Shown here in pieces: positions 1-9,530 of a DNA stretch of 64,000 nucleotides (its first letter is position 1; each line of letters opens with the position of its first letter). Origin of the DNA: Pedobacter psychroterrae (lineage in GTDB: Bacteria > Bacteroidota > Bacteroidia > Sphingobacteriales > Sphingobacteriaceae); assembly GCF_004331695.1 (NCBI RefSeq), contig NZ_SJSL01000010.1:1-64000 (forward strand), in the 5' to 3' direction. The position numbers and the translations under genes are program-made. Below the pieces are notes generated by a model that did no database searches, was not told the origin of the DNA, and saw only the letters and a program-made list of their open reading frames with translations.

Positions 1-317
1 TTCCCTATAACCTCATTGAATTCGCTCAGGATATATACTCTTTGGTGCACACCAATCTTGCCGTTTGTATAGTGGAAGACTTTCCCGACTCCAACACCGT
101 CCCCAGCTGTTAAAATCGCTTCGCCTTCAAAAGTGCATGTATTTATCTTTTCTATTGTAGCCGAACGTACATAAAACGGATACAAGCCATCTTCTTCACG
201 ATCTTGAGTGTTTTTGTTGCCAGTTCCAATTTTACACACATCAGCGAAAACACCCTTCTTCCATTCTCCCTCAAACTCAGGAAATCTCAAATTAGGAACC
301 TTAGCTAATTTATTTCC
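1..317 (-). pseudogene. hsdS: Start-less hsdS cassette (type I restriction specificity subunit, target-recognition domain), cut by window edge
   Basis: The minus-strand frame is open from position 317 to the left edge. It begins, just after an in-frame TAA at 318-320, with GNKLAKVPNLRFPEFEGEW, the usual entry into a type I HsdS target-recognition domain. It continues with typical TRD features: a GTGNKNTQ segment, YPFYVRSATIE, and an AILTAGDGVGVGKVFHY core. HsdS reads the DNA target of a type I restriction-modification enzyme. No ATG, GTG or usable TTG lies ahead of the conserved start, so this looks like a silent copy rather than the expressed gene. It faces away from the recombinase at 373, the layout of hsdS loci that swap recognition domains by inversion. 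The expressed hsdS and hsdM would lie left of the window. Recognition as HsdS is firm; silence is inferred. Confidence 0.8.
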
Positions 318-372
318 TTAAGGTTAGAAATCGTTTATTTCTTTTCTTTGATGTTCAAAAAACTCAATTCAA

Positions 373-1260
373 ATGAATAAACGAAAAACATTCTCAGAAG
401 TAGTGGCACTATGGAAAATCGACAAAAGGCAATATGTGAAAAAGTCAAGTTTTTCTGCCTATATACTTTTAACCGAAAACCATTTATTGCCCAAATTTGG
501 AGATCAACAACTTATCGAAGAAGCAGAAGTCCAAACTTTTGTTTTTCAAAAATTAGATCAGGGGCTAAGTCAAAAAACCATTAAAGATAAAAACAAATGG
601 TTAGAGCACCAGCCATTTGATATACAATTCCCTACTGAAAGAGAAAAACATAATATTGAAGTGCTAAGTAGATCCAATCAAAAAAAAATGATGACCTACA
701 TCCAAGAGCATTTTACTTTTAGAAATTTAGGCGTATACATTTGTTTAAGCTCAGGGATCCGTATTGGCGAAGTATGTGCCCTTACTTGGGAAGATATTGA
801 TACTGACAATGGAATTATTAATGTGAGAAAAACAATCCAGCGAATTTATCTGATAGAAGATGGTCAGCGTAAAACAGAACTTATTTTGGATACTCCTAAA
901 ACCAAAAACTCGATTAGAGAAATACCAATGAGCAGAGAATTAATTAGAATGCTAAAACCATTTAAAAAAATTGTAAATCCTTCTTTTTTTGTGCTCACAA
1001 ATGATGTTAAACCCACAGAGCCTCGTACTTATAGGAGTTTTTATAAAAATTTGATGAAAGAGCTAAATATGCCCGAATTAAAGTTTCACGGTTTGCGCCA
1101 CAGTTTTGCCACTAGGTGTATTGAAAGCAAATGTGATTATAAAACCGTAAGTGTGCTGTTGGGTCATTCTAATATCACTACCACCTTAAATTTATATGTA
1201 CATCCTAATTTAGAGCAGAAGAAAAAAGCTATTGATCAGATGTTTAGAGCGTTAAAATAA
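373..1260 (+). CDS. Tyrosine recombinase of the hsdS-inversion type
   Basis: A 295-residue site-specific recombinase with an N-terminal SAM-like core-binding domain (about residues 5-85) and a C-terminal catalytic domain. Catalytic residues are visible: Arg in SSGIRIGEVCALTW, Lys in TPKTKNSIREIPM, HxxR in HGLRHSFATR, His in LGHSNITTTLNLY with the nucleophilic Tyr closing that motif. Close relatives in Bacteroidota sit between hsdS cassettes and hsdR and invert the specificity genes, which matches the neighbours here. The core-binding domain reads KTIKDKNKWLEH, where family members as I recall them have about 13 more residues (a helix of the ILIVLKMI kind) between KTIKD and KNKW. An in-frame deletion is therefore suspected and might reduce activity. 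The ATG at 373 lies 53 bases from the divergent hsdS fragment. Confidence 0.88.
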   Translation: MNKRKTFSEVVALWKIDKRQYVKKSSFSAYILLTENHLLPKFGDQQLIEEAEVQTFVFQKLDQGLSQKTIKDKNKWLEHQPFDIQFPTEREKHNIEVLSRSNQKKMMTYIQEHFTFRNLGVYICLSSGIRIGEVCALTWEDIDTDNGIINVRKTIQRIYLIEDGQRKTELILDTPKTKNSIREIPMSRELIRMLKPFKKIVNPSFFVLTNDVKPTEPRTYRSFYKNLMKELNMPELKFHGLRHSFATRCIESKCDYKTVSVLLGHSNITTTLNLYVHPNLEQKKKAIDQMFRALK

Positions 1261-1326
1261 TAAGCAAGATATTTTCATTAAAGTTTGTAAATTGGTAAAA
1301 TTTGTTTGCTTCAAACGCTCAAAAAT

Positions 1327-4206
1327 ATGCCAAAACAATCTGAACAAATATTAGAAGAACAGTTGATAACCAACTTGAAAAAGTTAGGTTATCAATATGT
1401 TATATTAGCCAATGAGCAAGCATTGGTTCAAAATCTAAAAGCCCAATTAGAAAAGCACAATAATACCAGCTTTTCAATTGCTGAATTTGAGAAGGTACTC
1501 AATATTTTGAACAAAGGAACAGTTTTCGAAAAAGCTAAAACGCTTCGTCAAAAACAACATATCGTTCGCGATAATGGCGATAATCTATATTTTGAGTTTT
1601 TAAATACGGAACATTGGTGTCAAAATCAATATCAGGTAACTAATCAGGTGACACAAGAAGGTAAATATGTAAATCGTTACGATGTTACCTTATTGATAAA
1701 TGGTTTACCCTTGGTTCAAATAGAATTAAAACGTAGTGGCTTGGAAATGAAAGAAGCTTTTAATCAACTTAATCGCTACCAAAAGCATTCGTTTAGTGCC
1801 AATTATGCTTTATATCAATATGTACAAGTTTTTGTTATCAGCAATGGTGTAAACACCAAGTACTTCGCTAATAATCGTTATCAAGATTTTAAGCAAACTT
1901 TCTACTGGACGGACGTAGCCAACAAACGCTTAACCAATATTTTAAACGGTTTTACAGATGCTTTTTTAGAGCCTTGCCACATCAGCAAAATGATTTGCAA
2001 GTATATTGTACTTAACGAAGCTAATAAAATTCCGATGATATTGCGACCATATCAATATTATGCGGTAGAAGCATTAATTGAACGTGTTAAAGTGAGTAAT
2101 AAAAATGGTTACATATGGCATACCACAGGTTCTGGGAAAACTTTAACCTCATTTAAGGCAAGTCAAATTTTAATGAAACTGCCACAAATACATAAAGTAG
2201 TTTTTGTGGTAGATCGAAAAGATTTAGATTATCAAACTACTAAAGAATTCAACAGCTTTCAAGAAGGCAGTATAGATGGTGCAGATAATACCAATAATTT
2301 GGTTAAACAGTTTACAGATAATTATGTAGATAAAAAAGGCGAACATAAAAATTCAAAATTAATTGTAACAACCATCCAAAAGCTAAATACTGCTATTAGT
2401 AAATTAAAATATGAAGGTAAAATGGCTGATTTAAAAGGTAAACGAATAGTGTTTATTTTTGATGAATGCCATCGCAGTCAATTTGGCGATACTCATAATC
2501 GAATAAAATCTTTCTTTACCAATAGCCAGTTGTTTGGTTTTACGGGTACGCCAATTTTTGCTGATAATGCCAATAAAAATGAATTAGGCAAACGTACAAC
2601 CAAAGATTTGTTTGAAAATTGCCTACACAAATATGTAATAACTGATGCAATTCGCGATGAAAATGTCTTAAAGTTTTCAGTAGAATACGTTGGTAGATAC
2701 AAGCATAAAGATGGTAGAGAAACGTCCATTGATATCGAAGTAGAGGATATCGATACCCGAGAATTAATGGAAGATGCTGGTCGTTTAACCAAAATTACCG
2801 ATTACATTATTTCCCATCATGATCGCAAAACACAAAATAAACGATTTACGGCTATGTTTTGTGTTGATAGTGTTAAAACGTTAATTAAGTATTACGAAAT
2901 TTTTAAGCGGAGAAAAGTTGAAGGCAAGCATCAATTAAGGGTTGCCACTATTTTTAGCTACGCCAGCAACGAGGATGATGCTGAAGCTAATGGTTTTATA
3001 CCAGAAGAAGTTTCAGTTGTTGAAGAACCAAAAGTTTTATATGGTTTACAAGCACACAGTAGAGAGAAACTTGATGAATTTATTAGCGACTACAATGCGA
3101 TGTTTGGCAGTGCATACAGTACCAAAGACAGCGAAAGTTTTTATAACTACTATAACGACATTTCTAAACAGGTAAAAAAAGGTAAAATTGATATCCTCTT
3201 AGTTGTGAATATGTTTTTAACTGGTTTCGACAGTAAAACTTTAAATACCTTGTATGTAGATAAAAATCTAAAATATCATGGCTTAATTCAAGCCTACAGT
3301 CGTACTAATCGGATATTAAACGAGCAAAAGTCTCAAGGCAATATCGTTGCTTTTCGGAATCTAAAAAATAGAACAGATGAAGCTATAACCCTGTTTAGTA
3401 ACAAGGATGCAGTTGAAGTGATCATTATGCAGCCTTATGAAGATTATACCAAGGAGTTTGAAGATGCTTTTGAAAAACTAAAAGCGATTACACCAACGCC
3501 TGATGATGTAAATGATCTAGTTACGGAAGATGATGAGCTGGAATTTGTAAAGGCTTTCAGAAACTTAATGCGTATAAAAAATATTATGAATTCATTTTCT
3601 GATTTTAATTGGGATGATATACAGATGGAAGAGCAAGAGTTTGAAAATTTTAAAAGCAAATATCTTGACTTATATGACAAAACCGTCGTTAAGAAAGAAA
3701 AGGTTTCGATTTTAGAGGATATAGATTTTGAGTTGGAATTAATTCATCGTGATGAAATTAATGTGAGCTATATCATTCAACTCTTAATAAGGCTTAAATC
3801 GCTAAACAAAGGCGATACCGAAAAAACGAAAAACGAGATTGCTAACCTATTGGCTACCGAAACTACATTACGTAGCAAACGCGAATTGATAGAAAGATTT
3901 ATAGAAGAAAATTTACCATTGATAGCTGATACCGATGAAATAACAACAGAATTTGATAGGTTCTGGGATAAGGAACAAAAATTAGCCTTTGAGAAATTAG
4001 TTAATGAAGAACATCTATCTAAACAAAAAACCGAAAAATTAATAGAAGATTATCTTTTTGCAGAGCAAGAACCATTAAGAGATGATTTGCTGGATTTGAT
4101 AGAAGGTGAAAAACCAAGTGTATTACAGCGTAAAAAAAGAGGAGATGGTATTTTGATGAAAATTAAAGATTTTGTAGAGACTTTTATCAACGGAATGGTT
4201 GGGTAA
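1327..4206 (+). CDS. hsdR: Type I restriction enzyme R subunit (HsdR)
   Basis: The motor and nuclease subunit of a type I restriction-modification complex. From the ATG at 1327 it has 959 residues, close to the family norm. A TTG seven codons upstream is open but less likely. The N-terminal PD-(D/E)XK nuclease shows YDVTLLINGLPLVQIELKRSG (ELK near residue 134). The SF2 translocase follows with Walker A TTGSGKT near 266-272, DECH near 379-382, FTGTPIF, the LLVVNMFLTGFDS segment and motif VI QAYSRTNRI. The C-terminal third is helical and probably binds HsdM. The gene is intact and AT-rich like the rest of the defence block. Without HsdM and an expressed HsdS, both outside the window, it cannot work alone. 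Confidence 0.95.
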   Translation: MPKQSEQILEEQLITNLKKLGYQYVILANEQALVQNLKAQLEKHNNTSFSIAEFEKVLNILNKGTVFEKAKTLRQKQHIVRDNGDNLYFEFLNTEHWCQNQYQVTNQVTQEGKYVNRYDVTLLINGLPLVQIELKRSGLEMKEAFNQLNRYQKHSFSANYALYQYVQVFVISNGVNTKYFANNRYQDFKQTFYWTDVANKRLTNILNGFTDAFLEPCHISKMICKYIVLNEANKIPMILRPYQYYAVEALIERVKVSNKNGYIWHTTGSGKTLTSFKASQILMKLPQIHKVVFVVDRKDLDYQTTKEFNSFQEGSIDGADNTNNLVKQFTDNYVDKKGEHKNSKLIVTTIQKLNTAISKLKYEGKMADLKGKRIVFIFDECHRSQFGDTHNRIKSFFTNSQLFGFTGTPIFADNANKNELGKRTTKDLFENCLHKYVITDAIRDENVLKFSVEYVGRYKHKDGRETSIDIEVEDIDTRELMEDAGRLTKITDYIISHHDRKTQNKRFTAMFCVDSVKTLIKYYEIFKRRKVEGKHQLRVATIFSYASNEDDAEANGFIPEEVSVVEEPKVLYGLQAHSREKLDEFISDYNAMFGSAYSTKDSESFYNYYNDISKQVKKGKIDILLVVNMFLTGFDSKTLNTLYVDKNLKYHGLIQAYSRTNRILNEQKSQGNIVAFRNLKNRTDEAITLFSNKDAVEVIIMQPYEDYTKEFEDAFEKLKAITPTPDDVNDLVTEDDELEFVKAFRNLMRIKNIMNSFSDFNWDDIQMEEQEFENFKSKYLDLYDKTVVKKEKVSILEDIDFELELIHRDEINVSYIIQLLIRLKSLNKGDTEKTKNEIANLLATETTLRSKRELIERFIEENLPLIADTDEITTEFDRFWDKEQKLAFEKLVNEEHLSKQKTEKLIEDYLFAEQEPLRDDLLDLIEGEKPSVLQRKKRGDGILMKIKDFVETFINGMVG

Positions 4207-4307
4207 AATCAGATTCAAATCAGGTTCTTTTTAAAAAAAAAATAATATTTAAGTAATTATGCAAATTTACTTAGCACTACAATATCCATTACTAAATAAA
4301 TATATTA

Positions 4308-6722
4308 ATGCTCAATTACCACGATTACGAAAAAAAAATTTTTGATTGGTTAATGACCAAACATAATGCTGATCCAAATTTTACTTTTACCGTAAGACAG
4401 AGTGCTGGTAAAGGATCTGAAACCGATTATTTTATTGGTACGATAAAATCAAATTATTTTGCAACTAGCTTCTGGACTTTGCCTGTATACTTTCCTGGAT
4501 CTTCTGGTGATTGTATTAGTTTGATTTTACAGCTTTCAAACAATGGTTATAGCTATTATTTCGAGTTTAACCAAACCCAAGACCCAAAAGATGGTCAAAA
4601 TCAGTCGGCATTAAATTTAATAAAAGCACTAAAGGATCCTTTGAAAAAGGAATTTTCATTTAAGCGTCCTGTACAAGAAAACAATAAAATGTACACGATG
4701 CAAGTTGCTTCCCCTGAGAAGATCTATGGTGATCTAGAAATTATGATTTCTGACATCGATATCCAACTTGATAAGATATTGGACTTAACTGATATTGCTA
4801 TTGAAAACGAAAAAAAGAATAATTCAGCTTTTAAAGCGCACAGGGTTACGACAGATGAGTTTGAATTATTGTTAGATAAGTTAAATAATCGTTTGGAAAA
4901 ACACGGCACTACATTAAGTACTATTATAGCTGATTTTGGGAATGAAGTGACGGATGTATATTTTAATATGTTAAAAAGGCTACTAAATGACTTAGAATTA
5001 GATTCCAACTCTGAAAAAATTTATTTTAATTATGATAAAAATAAACTGATTTTCGGAATAGGTCAACGTTATGTATTCAATATCGAAGATGGTAAATTTT
5101 TTAGGCTAATTTCAAAAAACAAAACATTAGGCGATGCAGAAGAGTTTAAAACTGAGCCAAAAGCCTATTTAACAAACTATCCATTAAGTCAAGATATTGA
5201 CTCTAAATACGATGAATTATTATTAGCAGCTAAAGAAATTTTAGCCATTACCAATAAAAGTGGTTATTATAAGTTTGATAAAAAGGATTTTAGAACCATG
5301 GCTTTTGGTAAGATTGACAACATTGGTCTTGTCCCACAAAAATCAATAATAAACTATCCCAAAAATCAAATCTTATATGGCCCTCCTGGTACAGGTAAGA
5401 CATATAATACGATTAACAAAGCGCTATCTATTATAGAAGACGTTGATGAAGCCAAATTAACGGCTGAGAATAGATCGGATATTTTAGCAAGGTTTAATGA
5501 ATACAAAGAGAAAGGACAAATTGTCTTTACTACTTTTCATCAGTCCATGAGCTATGAAGATTTCATAGAAGGTATAAAGCCTGATATAGAAGAGGACGAA
5601 CATGGTAACAGGTCGATAATCTACGAGGTTAAGGACGGGATTTTTAAGGGCATTGTTGCTGAAGCAAATAAATTAAAAATTATAGATGGATCAGCAGAAA
5701 GTGATATCACTTTTGAACACGCTTGGAATGATTTACTTGATGCAGTCACTAATGCCACAGGGAAATTTGTACTGAAAACATTGACATCCAAAATTATGGT
5801 AGTTAATGAGATAACAGCTAATGGTAATATTACGGTTCAACCTGATGGGGCTAGCCAACCTTATGTCGTTTCGTTCTCTCGCTTGAAAAAATTACATGCA
5901 GTTTTTTCAGATTTAAATAAAGTCAATAATATTGATAAAGAATTTAGAAGTGTTATTGGGGGAATGAACTCTACTGCTTATTGGTCTGTTCTAAATTATA
6001 TAAATAATTGGATAGATAAGCATTCTACGTTAAATACCAAAAAGGCTCATTTTGCGAATCCAGAGCCTTATGTTTTAATTATTGATGAAATTAATCGTGG
6101 AAATGTATCAGCAATTTTTGGCGAGCTAATTACCTTAATGGAAGAGAGTAAAAGACAAGGTGGTGTCGAGGCTCTAGAAGTAACCTTACCCTATAGCAAG
6201 GAAAAATTTTCCGTACCAAATAATGTATATATAATCGGTACAATGAATACAGCCGATAGAAGTGTAGAAGCATTGGATACTGCACTTCGTCGTCGTTTTG
6301 CTTTTACAGAGATGATGCCTAAAGCTGAACTGCTAACTGGATTGAATATCGAAGAAATTAATTTAGCGGATGTGTTAACCACGGTAAATAACCGTATTAA
6401 AATATTATTAGATGCCGACCACCAAATTGGACATAGCTATTTGATGGCAGTGGAAAATTTACAGCAATTAGCCAACGCCTTTAATAATTGTATTTTGCCA
6501 TTGTTACAAGAGTATTTTTACCATGATGAAGAAAAGATTGCTATGGTATTAGGGTCTGGTTTTGTACAGCTAGAAGGAGACGTGGAAAATGTTTCTACAT
6601 CTTTTGCTCATTTTGATGGAGTAGACTTTCGATATCCAGCTTTAAAGAAAAAATTCAGCTTAACTAGAGTTGATGAATTCACTATTTTACCTGCTTTAAA
6701 AGCGTTGATGACCAGTGTATAA
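4308..6722 (+). CDS. mcrB: McrB-like AAA+ GTPase of a McrBC modification-dependent restriction system
   Basis: An 804-residue protein. About 350 N-terminal residues are variable and presumably recognise modified DNA. The McrB-type AAA+ domain follows, with Walker A GPPGTGKT near 358-366, then FTTFHQSMSYEDFIEGIKP, Walker B VLIIDEINRGN near 590, and the McrB signature MNTADRS near 645 followed by an arginine-rich ALRRRFAF sensor segment. McrB hexamers hydrolyse GTP to translocate on DNA carrying methylated cytosines and drive cleavage by McrC. The next gene is that McrC and overlaps this one by 8 bases, so the two are translated together. The N-terminal domain is unlike the short E. coli McrB DNA-binding domain as far as I can tell, so the modification it reads is unknown. 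Confidence 0.93.
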   Translation: MLNYHDYEKKIFDWLMTKHNADPNFTFTVRQSAGKGSETDYFIGTIKSNYFATSFWTLPVYFPGSSGDCISLILQLSNNGYSYYFEFNQTQDPKDGQNQSALNLIKALKDPLKKEFSFKRPVQENNKMYTMQVASPEKIYGDLEIMISDIDIQLDKILDLTDIAIENEKKNNSAFKAHRVTTDEFELLLDKLNNRLEKHGTTLSTIIADFGNEVTDVYFNMLKRLLNDLELDSNSEKIYFNYDKNKLIFGIGQRYVFNIEDGKFFRLISKNKTLGDAEEFKTEPKAYLTNYPLSQDIDSKYDELLLAAKEILAITNKSGYYKFDKKDFRTMAFGKIDNIGLVPQKSIINYPKNQILYGPPGTGKTYNTINKALSIIEDVDEAKLTAENRSDILARFNEYKEKGQIVFTTFHQSMSYEDFIEGIKPDIEEDEHGNRSIIYEVKDGIFKGIVAEANKLKIIDGSAESDITFEHAWNDLLDAVTNATGKFVLKTLTSKIMVVNEITANGNITVQPDGASQPYVVSFSRLKKLHAVFSDLNKVNNIDKEFRSVIGGMNSTAYWSVLNYINNWIDKHSTLNTKKAHFANPEPYVLIIDEINRGNVSAIFGELITLMEESKRQGGVEALEVTLPYSKEKFSVPNNVYIIGTMNTADRSVEALDTALRRRFAFTEMMPKAELLTGLNIEEINLADVLTTVNNRIKILLDADHQIGHSYLMAVENLQQLANAFNNCILPLLQEYFYHDEEKIAMVLGSGFVQLEGDVENVSTSFAHFDGVDFRYPALKKKFSLTRVDEFTILPALKALMTSV

Positions 6723-7941
6723 ACAACAGCAATTCATACAGGTTTTTGAATACCAAACTCTTTATAAAGGCAACGTTTATAATAATGTGCGTTTTGAAGC
6801 TAAATATTTTGATGCCTTACTTAAGCTAAATGAATTGCATGGTGGAAAGTACTTCAATCCTGTGTATAATGGCATTCGCTTTAATAGTTATGTAGGTGTT
6901 TTACAGGTTGGTGATTTAGTGATAGAGGTCTTGCCTAAAATAGATGGCTATACGAGCCAAAAAAGCCAATGGCACAACGTGTTAATTGAAATGTTGCAGG
7001 TCACCCAAGAATTGCAGGTTAACCAAATTGGCGAGACCAATGTAGAACAACAAAGTATACACCTTTTAGATATTTATTTTGATTGGTTTCTAAGGGAGGT
7101 AGAAACACTGATACATAAGGGCTTAATTAAACAATATTATAAAGAGACTAAAAATTCATTGGCATTAAAAGGTAAGTTGGAATTTGCTGGGCATATCTGT
7201 AAAAACCTAGTTCATCAAGAACGCTTTTATACTTCTCATCAAGTTTATGATAAAAACCACCTGATACACCAAATTTTAAGTTTGGCTTTGTCTGTGGTTG
7301 AACGTTTTTCCAAAGGTACTTATCGGTACGGGAATTGTAAGTCTGTACAACTGAACTTTCCAGAAGTCGAAACTATTTTAGCAGATGAAAATACCTTTAA
7401 ACAAGTTACTTATAATAGAAAAAATGACTCTTATAAAAAAGTACTTGAGTTAGCCAGATTAATTATCCTGAATTATGCACCTAACGTGATATTTGGCGCC
7501 GAAAATATGCTAGCCTTATTGTTTGATATGAATGAGCTTTGGGAAAGCTACGTGCTGATCAAATTGCAGCAACAGGCTAAAGGTTGGATTGTAAAAGGAC
7601 AAGAAAGTAAGCTTTTTTGGGAAGGCAAAACGATTCGCCCAGATATCGTACTGCAAAATAAAGCGACAAAAATTCAATTTATTATCGATACCAAGTGGAA
7701 AAATTACACTTATGATAGCATTTCCATCAACGATCTTAGGCAAATTTATGTGTATAATGAATTCTGGAATGCGAAAGAGGGAATATTGTTGTACCCTAGT
7801 CCTAACGAAACGAAAATAGTAATAACAGGGAAGTATGCTCGTAATAACTATATTGGGAAGATTGGTCTAGTTACGGTTTTGGATTCAAAAGGTAAGTTGA
7901 ATGCTAATGTTGGTCGAGACATTATTAGTTTTTTTGATTAA
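6715..7941 (+). CDS. mcrC: McrC-like nuclease subunit of McrBC
   Basis: A 408-residue protein starting at GTG 6715, overlapping the end of mcrB; no in-frame ATG is close. The N-terminal part carries the McrC pattern with YVGVLQVGDLVIEVLPKI near residues 60-80. The C-terminal PD-(D/E)XK nuclease shows IRPDIVLQNK (Asp near 308) followed by FIIDTKWK (DTK near 325). McrC binds the McrB ring, stimulates its GTPase and cuts DNA. The overlap and GTG start suggest translational coupling to mcrB. Confidence 0.92.
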   Translation: MYKQQQFIQVFEYQTLYKGNVYNNVRFEAKYFDALLKLNELHGGKYFNPVYNGIRFNSYVGVLQVGDLVIEVLPKIDGYTSQKSQWHNVLIEMLQVTQELQVNQIGETNVEQQSIHLLDIYFDWFLREVETLIHKGLIKQYYKETKNSLALKGKLEFAGHICKNLVHQERFYTSHQVYDKNHLIHQILSLALSVVERFSKGTYRYGNCKSVQLNFPEVETILADENTFKQVTYNRKNDSYKKVLELARLIILNYAPNVIFGAENMLALLFDMNELWESYVLIKLQQQAKGWIVKGQESKLFWEGKTIRPDIVLQNKATKIQFIIDTKWKNYTYDSISINDLRQIYVYNEFWNAKEGILLYPSPNETKIVITGKYARNNYIGKIGLVTVLDSKGKLNANVGRDIISFFD

Positions 7942-8075
7942 ATAAGTCTACTCAACTTTTTGTTGCGAAATTTTAGGACAAGTGAGTATTCAACTGTATA
8001 GTAAGTCATTTTTGAATTCTCAATTTAGTAATTGTTTTGAAAATCTTAACTTAGCTCTATTCAGAATGTTGCCCT

Positions 8076-8831
8076 ATGAAAATCAGCTACTTTAAACCCC
8101 GTAAACCATTCTCATTTGCAAGTCATCAATACGAACTAGGAACATTTATGGGTTTATGGCACAGCCATGACGACAACCATTTTCTATTAAAAATCTATAA
8201 GATTGACGAAAAGGAGTTTGTCGATTATTATAATCATCACCTTAACCATGCGTTGGAGAATAAACTTGCCATTGAAGAGGATTTCTTCCGCCATGTGTGG
8301 CAGATAGTACAGAATAGAATAAGGCATTTCGAGATGCAAAATCCCTTTTCGAGTAACCACGCATTCCATAGGCAAAGCACCGAAAAACTACTACAGTTCC
8401 AAAAACACCTCCAAAGCATTGATAAATGGAATGCTCGTCCTCCACAGTTGGTAATAGCTGAAAAAGAAGAGTTGATAATACAACAAAGACAAGAAATTGA
8501 TGAACTGAAAGAAAAGATTAATCAATTCAACCAATTTGAAGTAGCTCAGAAAATCAGAATAGAGGAAGAGCATTTAGCTACTTTAGTTGATCTGATCAAG
8601 CAGATACGTGAACTCAAATTGCCATCTGGAAGACTATTGCTTAGATGTGATAACAAAAGTCCCTATTCAAAAATGATCAGTAAATATTTCTCAATTGGTG
8701 GAAAGGATATTCCGACAGAAACCACAAGAAACTATTTTGTCGAGAAAAAAGGGGATGTTGCTACCAAGGGAACAGCAGTCAAGTCCGACCAACAGCTGTT
8801 CAAAATTATACCGCTGGAAAATAAAAAATAG
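8076..8831 (+). CDS. Conserved mobile-element protein of unknown function with central coiled coil
   Basis: I do not recognise a named family in this 251-residue protein. It starts MKISYFKPRKPFSF, has a mixed N-terminal half with several His-rich patches (LWHSHDDNHF, YNHHLNHA), a charged coiled-coil stretch near 128-175 (EKEELIIQQRQEIDELKEKI), and a basic C-terminus with NYFVEKKGDVATKGTAVKS. It has no signal peptide or membrane segment, so it is probably cytoplasmic. It begins 134 bases after mcrC and leads into the mobilisation genes, so it is more likely part of the element backbone than of the restriction cargo. A hairpin follows it. Confidence 0.7.
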   Translation: MKISYFKPRKPFSFASHQYELGTFMGLWHSHDDNHFLLKIYKIDEKEFVDYYNHHLNHALENKLAIEEDFFRHVWQIVQNRIRHFEMQNPFSSNHAFHRQSTEKLLQFQKHLQSIDKWNARPPQLVIAEKEELIIQQRQEIDELKEKINQFNQFEVAQKIRIEEEHLATLVDLIKQIRELKLPSGRLLLRCDNKSPYSKMISKYFSIGGKDIPTETTRNYFVEKKGDVATKGTAVKSDQQLFKIIPLENKK

Positions 8832-8850
8832 CCAATCCATAAACTGTACA

Positions 8851-8873
8851 TGACCATCGCAAACTGATGGTCA
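8851..8873. other. Perfect 8-bp hairpin between the unknown protein and the HTH gene
   Basis: TGACCATC, a seven-base loop and GATGGTCA. There is no clear T-run on either side, so it is a weak terminator candidate or a protein-binding site. Confidence 0.5.
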
Positions 8874-8929
8874 TTGTTCTGGCCATTTCCTTCCAGAAAT
8901 TTGCTCCATATTAATCATGGAGGGAATTT

Positions 8930-9196
8930 ATGAATGTGGAACTAATCACCAAGGAGGATCTTAAACAGTTCAAGTCTGAACTAATCCTAGAACTAAAACA
9001 GATCTTTAAACCAGAAACTGCACATACCAAGCAATGGCTGAGAAGTGCAGAGGTAAGAAAATTATTGAAAATCTCGGCAGGAACATTACAGAACCTGCGG
9101 ATAAACGGAACGCTTCCATTCAGAAAGATCGGGAGTATCATGTACTATGCCTATAATGATATTTTAAGGGTCATGGAAGAGGGAGGTGACAGATGA
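8930..9196 (+). CDS. Small helix-turn-helix (excisionase-like) protein
   Basis: An 88-residue protein with an N-terminal helix rich in Lys and Glu and a MerR/excisionase-type winged helix from about residue 38: WLRSAEVRKLLKISAGTLQNLR, then PFRKIGSIMYYAYNDI. Such proteins head the mobilisation region of many Bacteroidota islands and act as excision or transfer regulators. A strong Shine-Dalgarno sequence GGAGGG lies at 8919-8924, unusual for this phylum and typical of mobile genes. Its stop overlaps the start of the next gene (ATGA), so the two are coupled. Confidence 0.82.
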   Translation: MNVELITKEDLKQFKSELILELKQIFKPETAHTKQWLRSAEVRKLLKISAGTLQNLRINGTLPFRKIGSIMYYAYNDILRVMEEGGDR

Positions 9197-9510
9197 TCGA
9201 CATCAACGACCAGCTTAGCTCATTCATCAAAATGGCTAGTTTACAGAAACATCTTCTGCCATCCCATATCAGCCTTTATTCCGCCTTGCTTTTGACCTAT
9301 CAAAAAGGTGGGTTTGCCAATCCTTTTCGGATAACCAGAAGGGAACTGATGAAACTATCTTCTATCCGTTCATTCACCACTTACCATAAAAGGCTTGAGG
9401 AACTGATCGATATTGGCTGTGTGGTCTACAGCCCCTCGTTCGACCCCGTATTGGCCAGTCAGATAGAGCTATTGCCAATTAAAATAGCTCTAAGCTTTTA
9501 TGGCGACTGA
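9193..9510 (+). CDS. Small conserved mobile-element protein, winged-helix-like
   Basis: A 105-residue protein coupled to the HTH gene by a 4-base overlap and preceded by the very strong ribosome site GGAGGTGA (9182-9189). The sequence HISLYSALLLTYQKGGFANPF followed by ITRRELMKLSSIRSFTTYHKRLEELIDIG has the helix pattern of replication-initiator-type winged helices common in these elements. The exact role is unknown; a transfer or replication accessory factor is plausible. The stop is followed by the hairpin-rich region that may hold oriT. Confidence 0.7.
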   Translation: MIDINDQLSSFIKMASLQKHLLPSHISLYSALLLTYQKGGFANPFRITRRELMKLSSIRSFTTYHKRLEELIDIGCVVYSPSFDPVLASQIELLPIKIALSFYGD

Positions 9511-9530
9511 ACGGATAGGCGAATTGCAGA

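Noticed and set aside
1306..1326. Longer HsdR start at TTG 1306
   Set aside because: The ATG at 1327 begins the conserved N-terminus (MPKQSEQILEEQLI); the upstream seven codons add nothing family-like.
2493..2792. 99-residue open frame antisense to hsdR
   Set aside because: Low-complexity Ser/Phe composition of a shadow frame over a clear gene; the same applies to the other antisense frames over hsdR, mcrB, katG and the TonB receptor.
8851..8873. Rho-independent terminator
   Set aside because: The stem is perfect, but no T-run follows on either strand; kept only as a hairpin.
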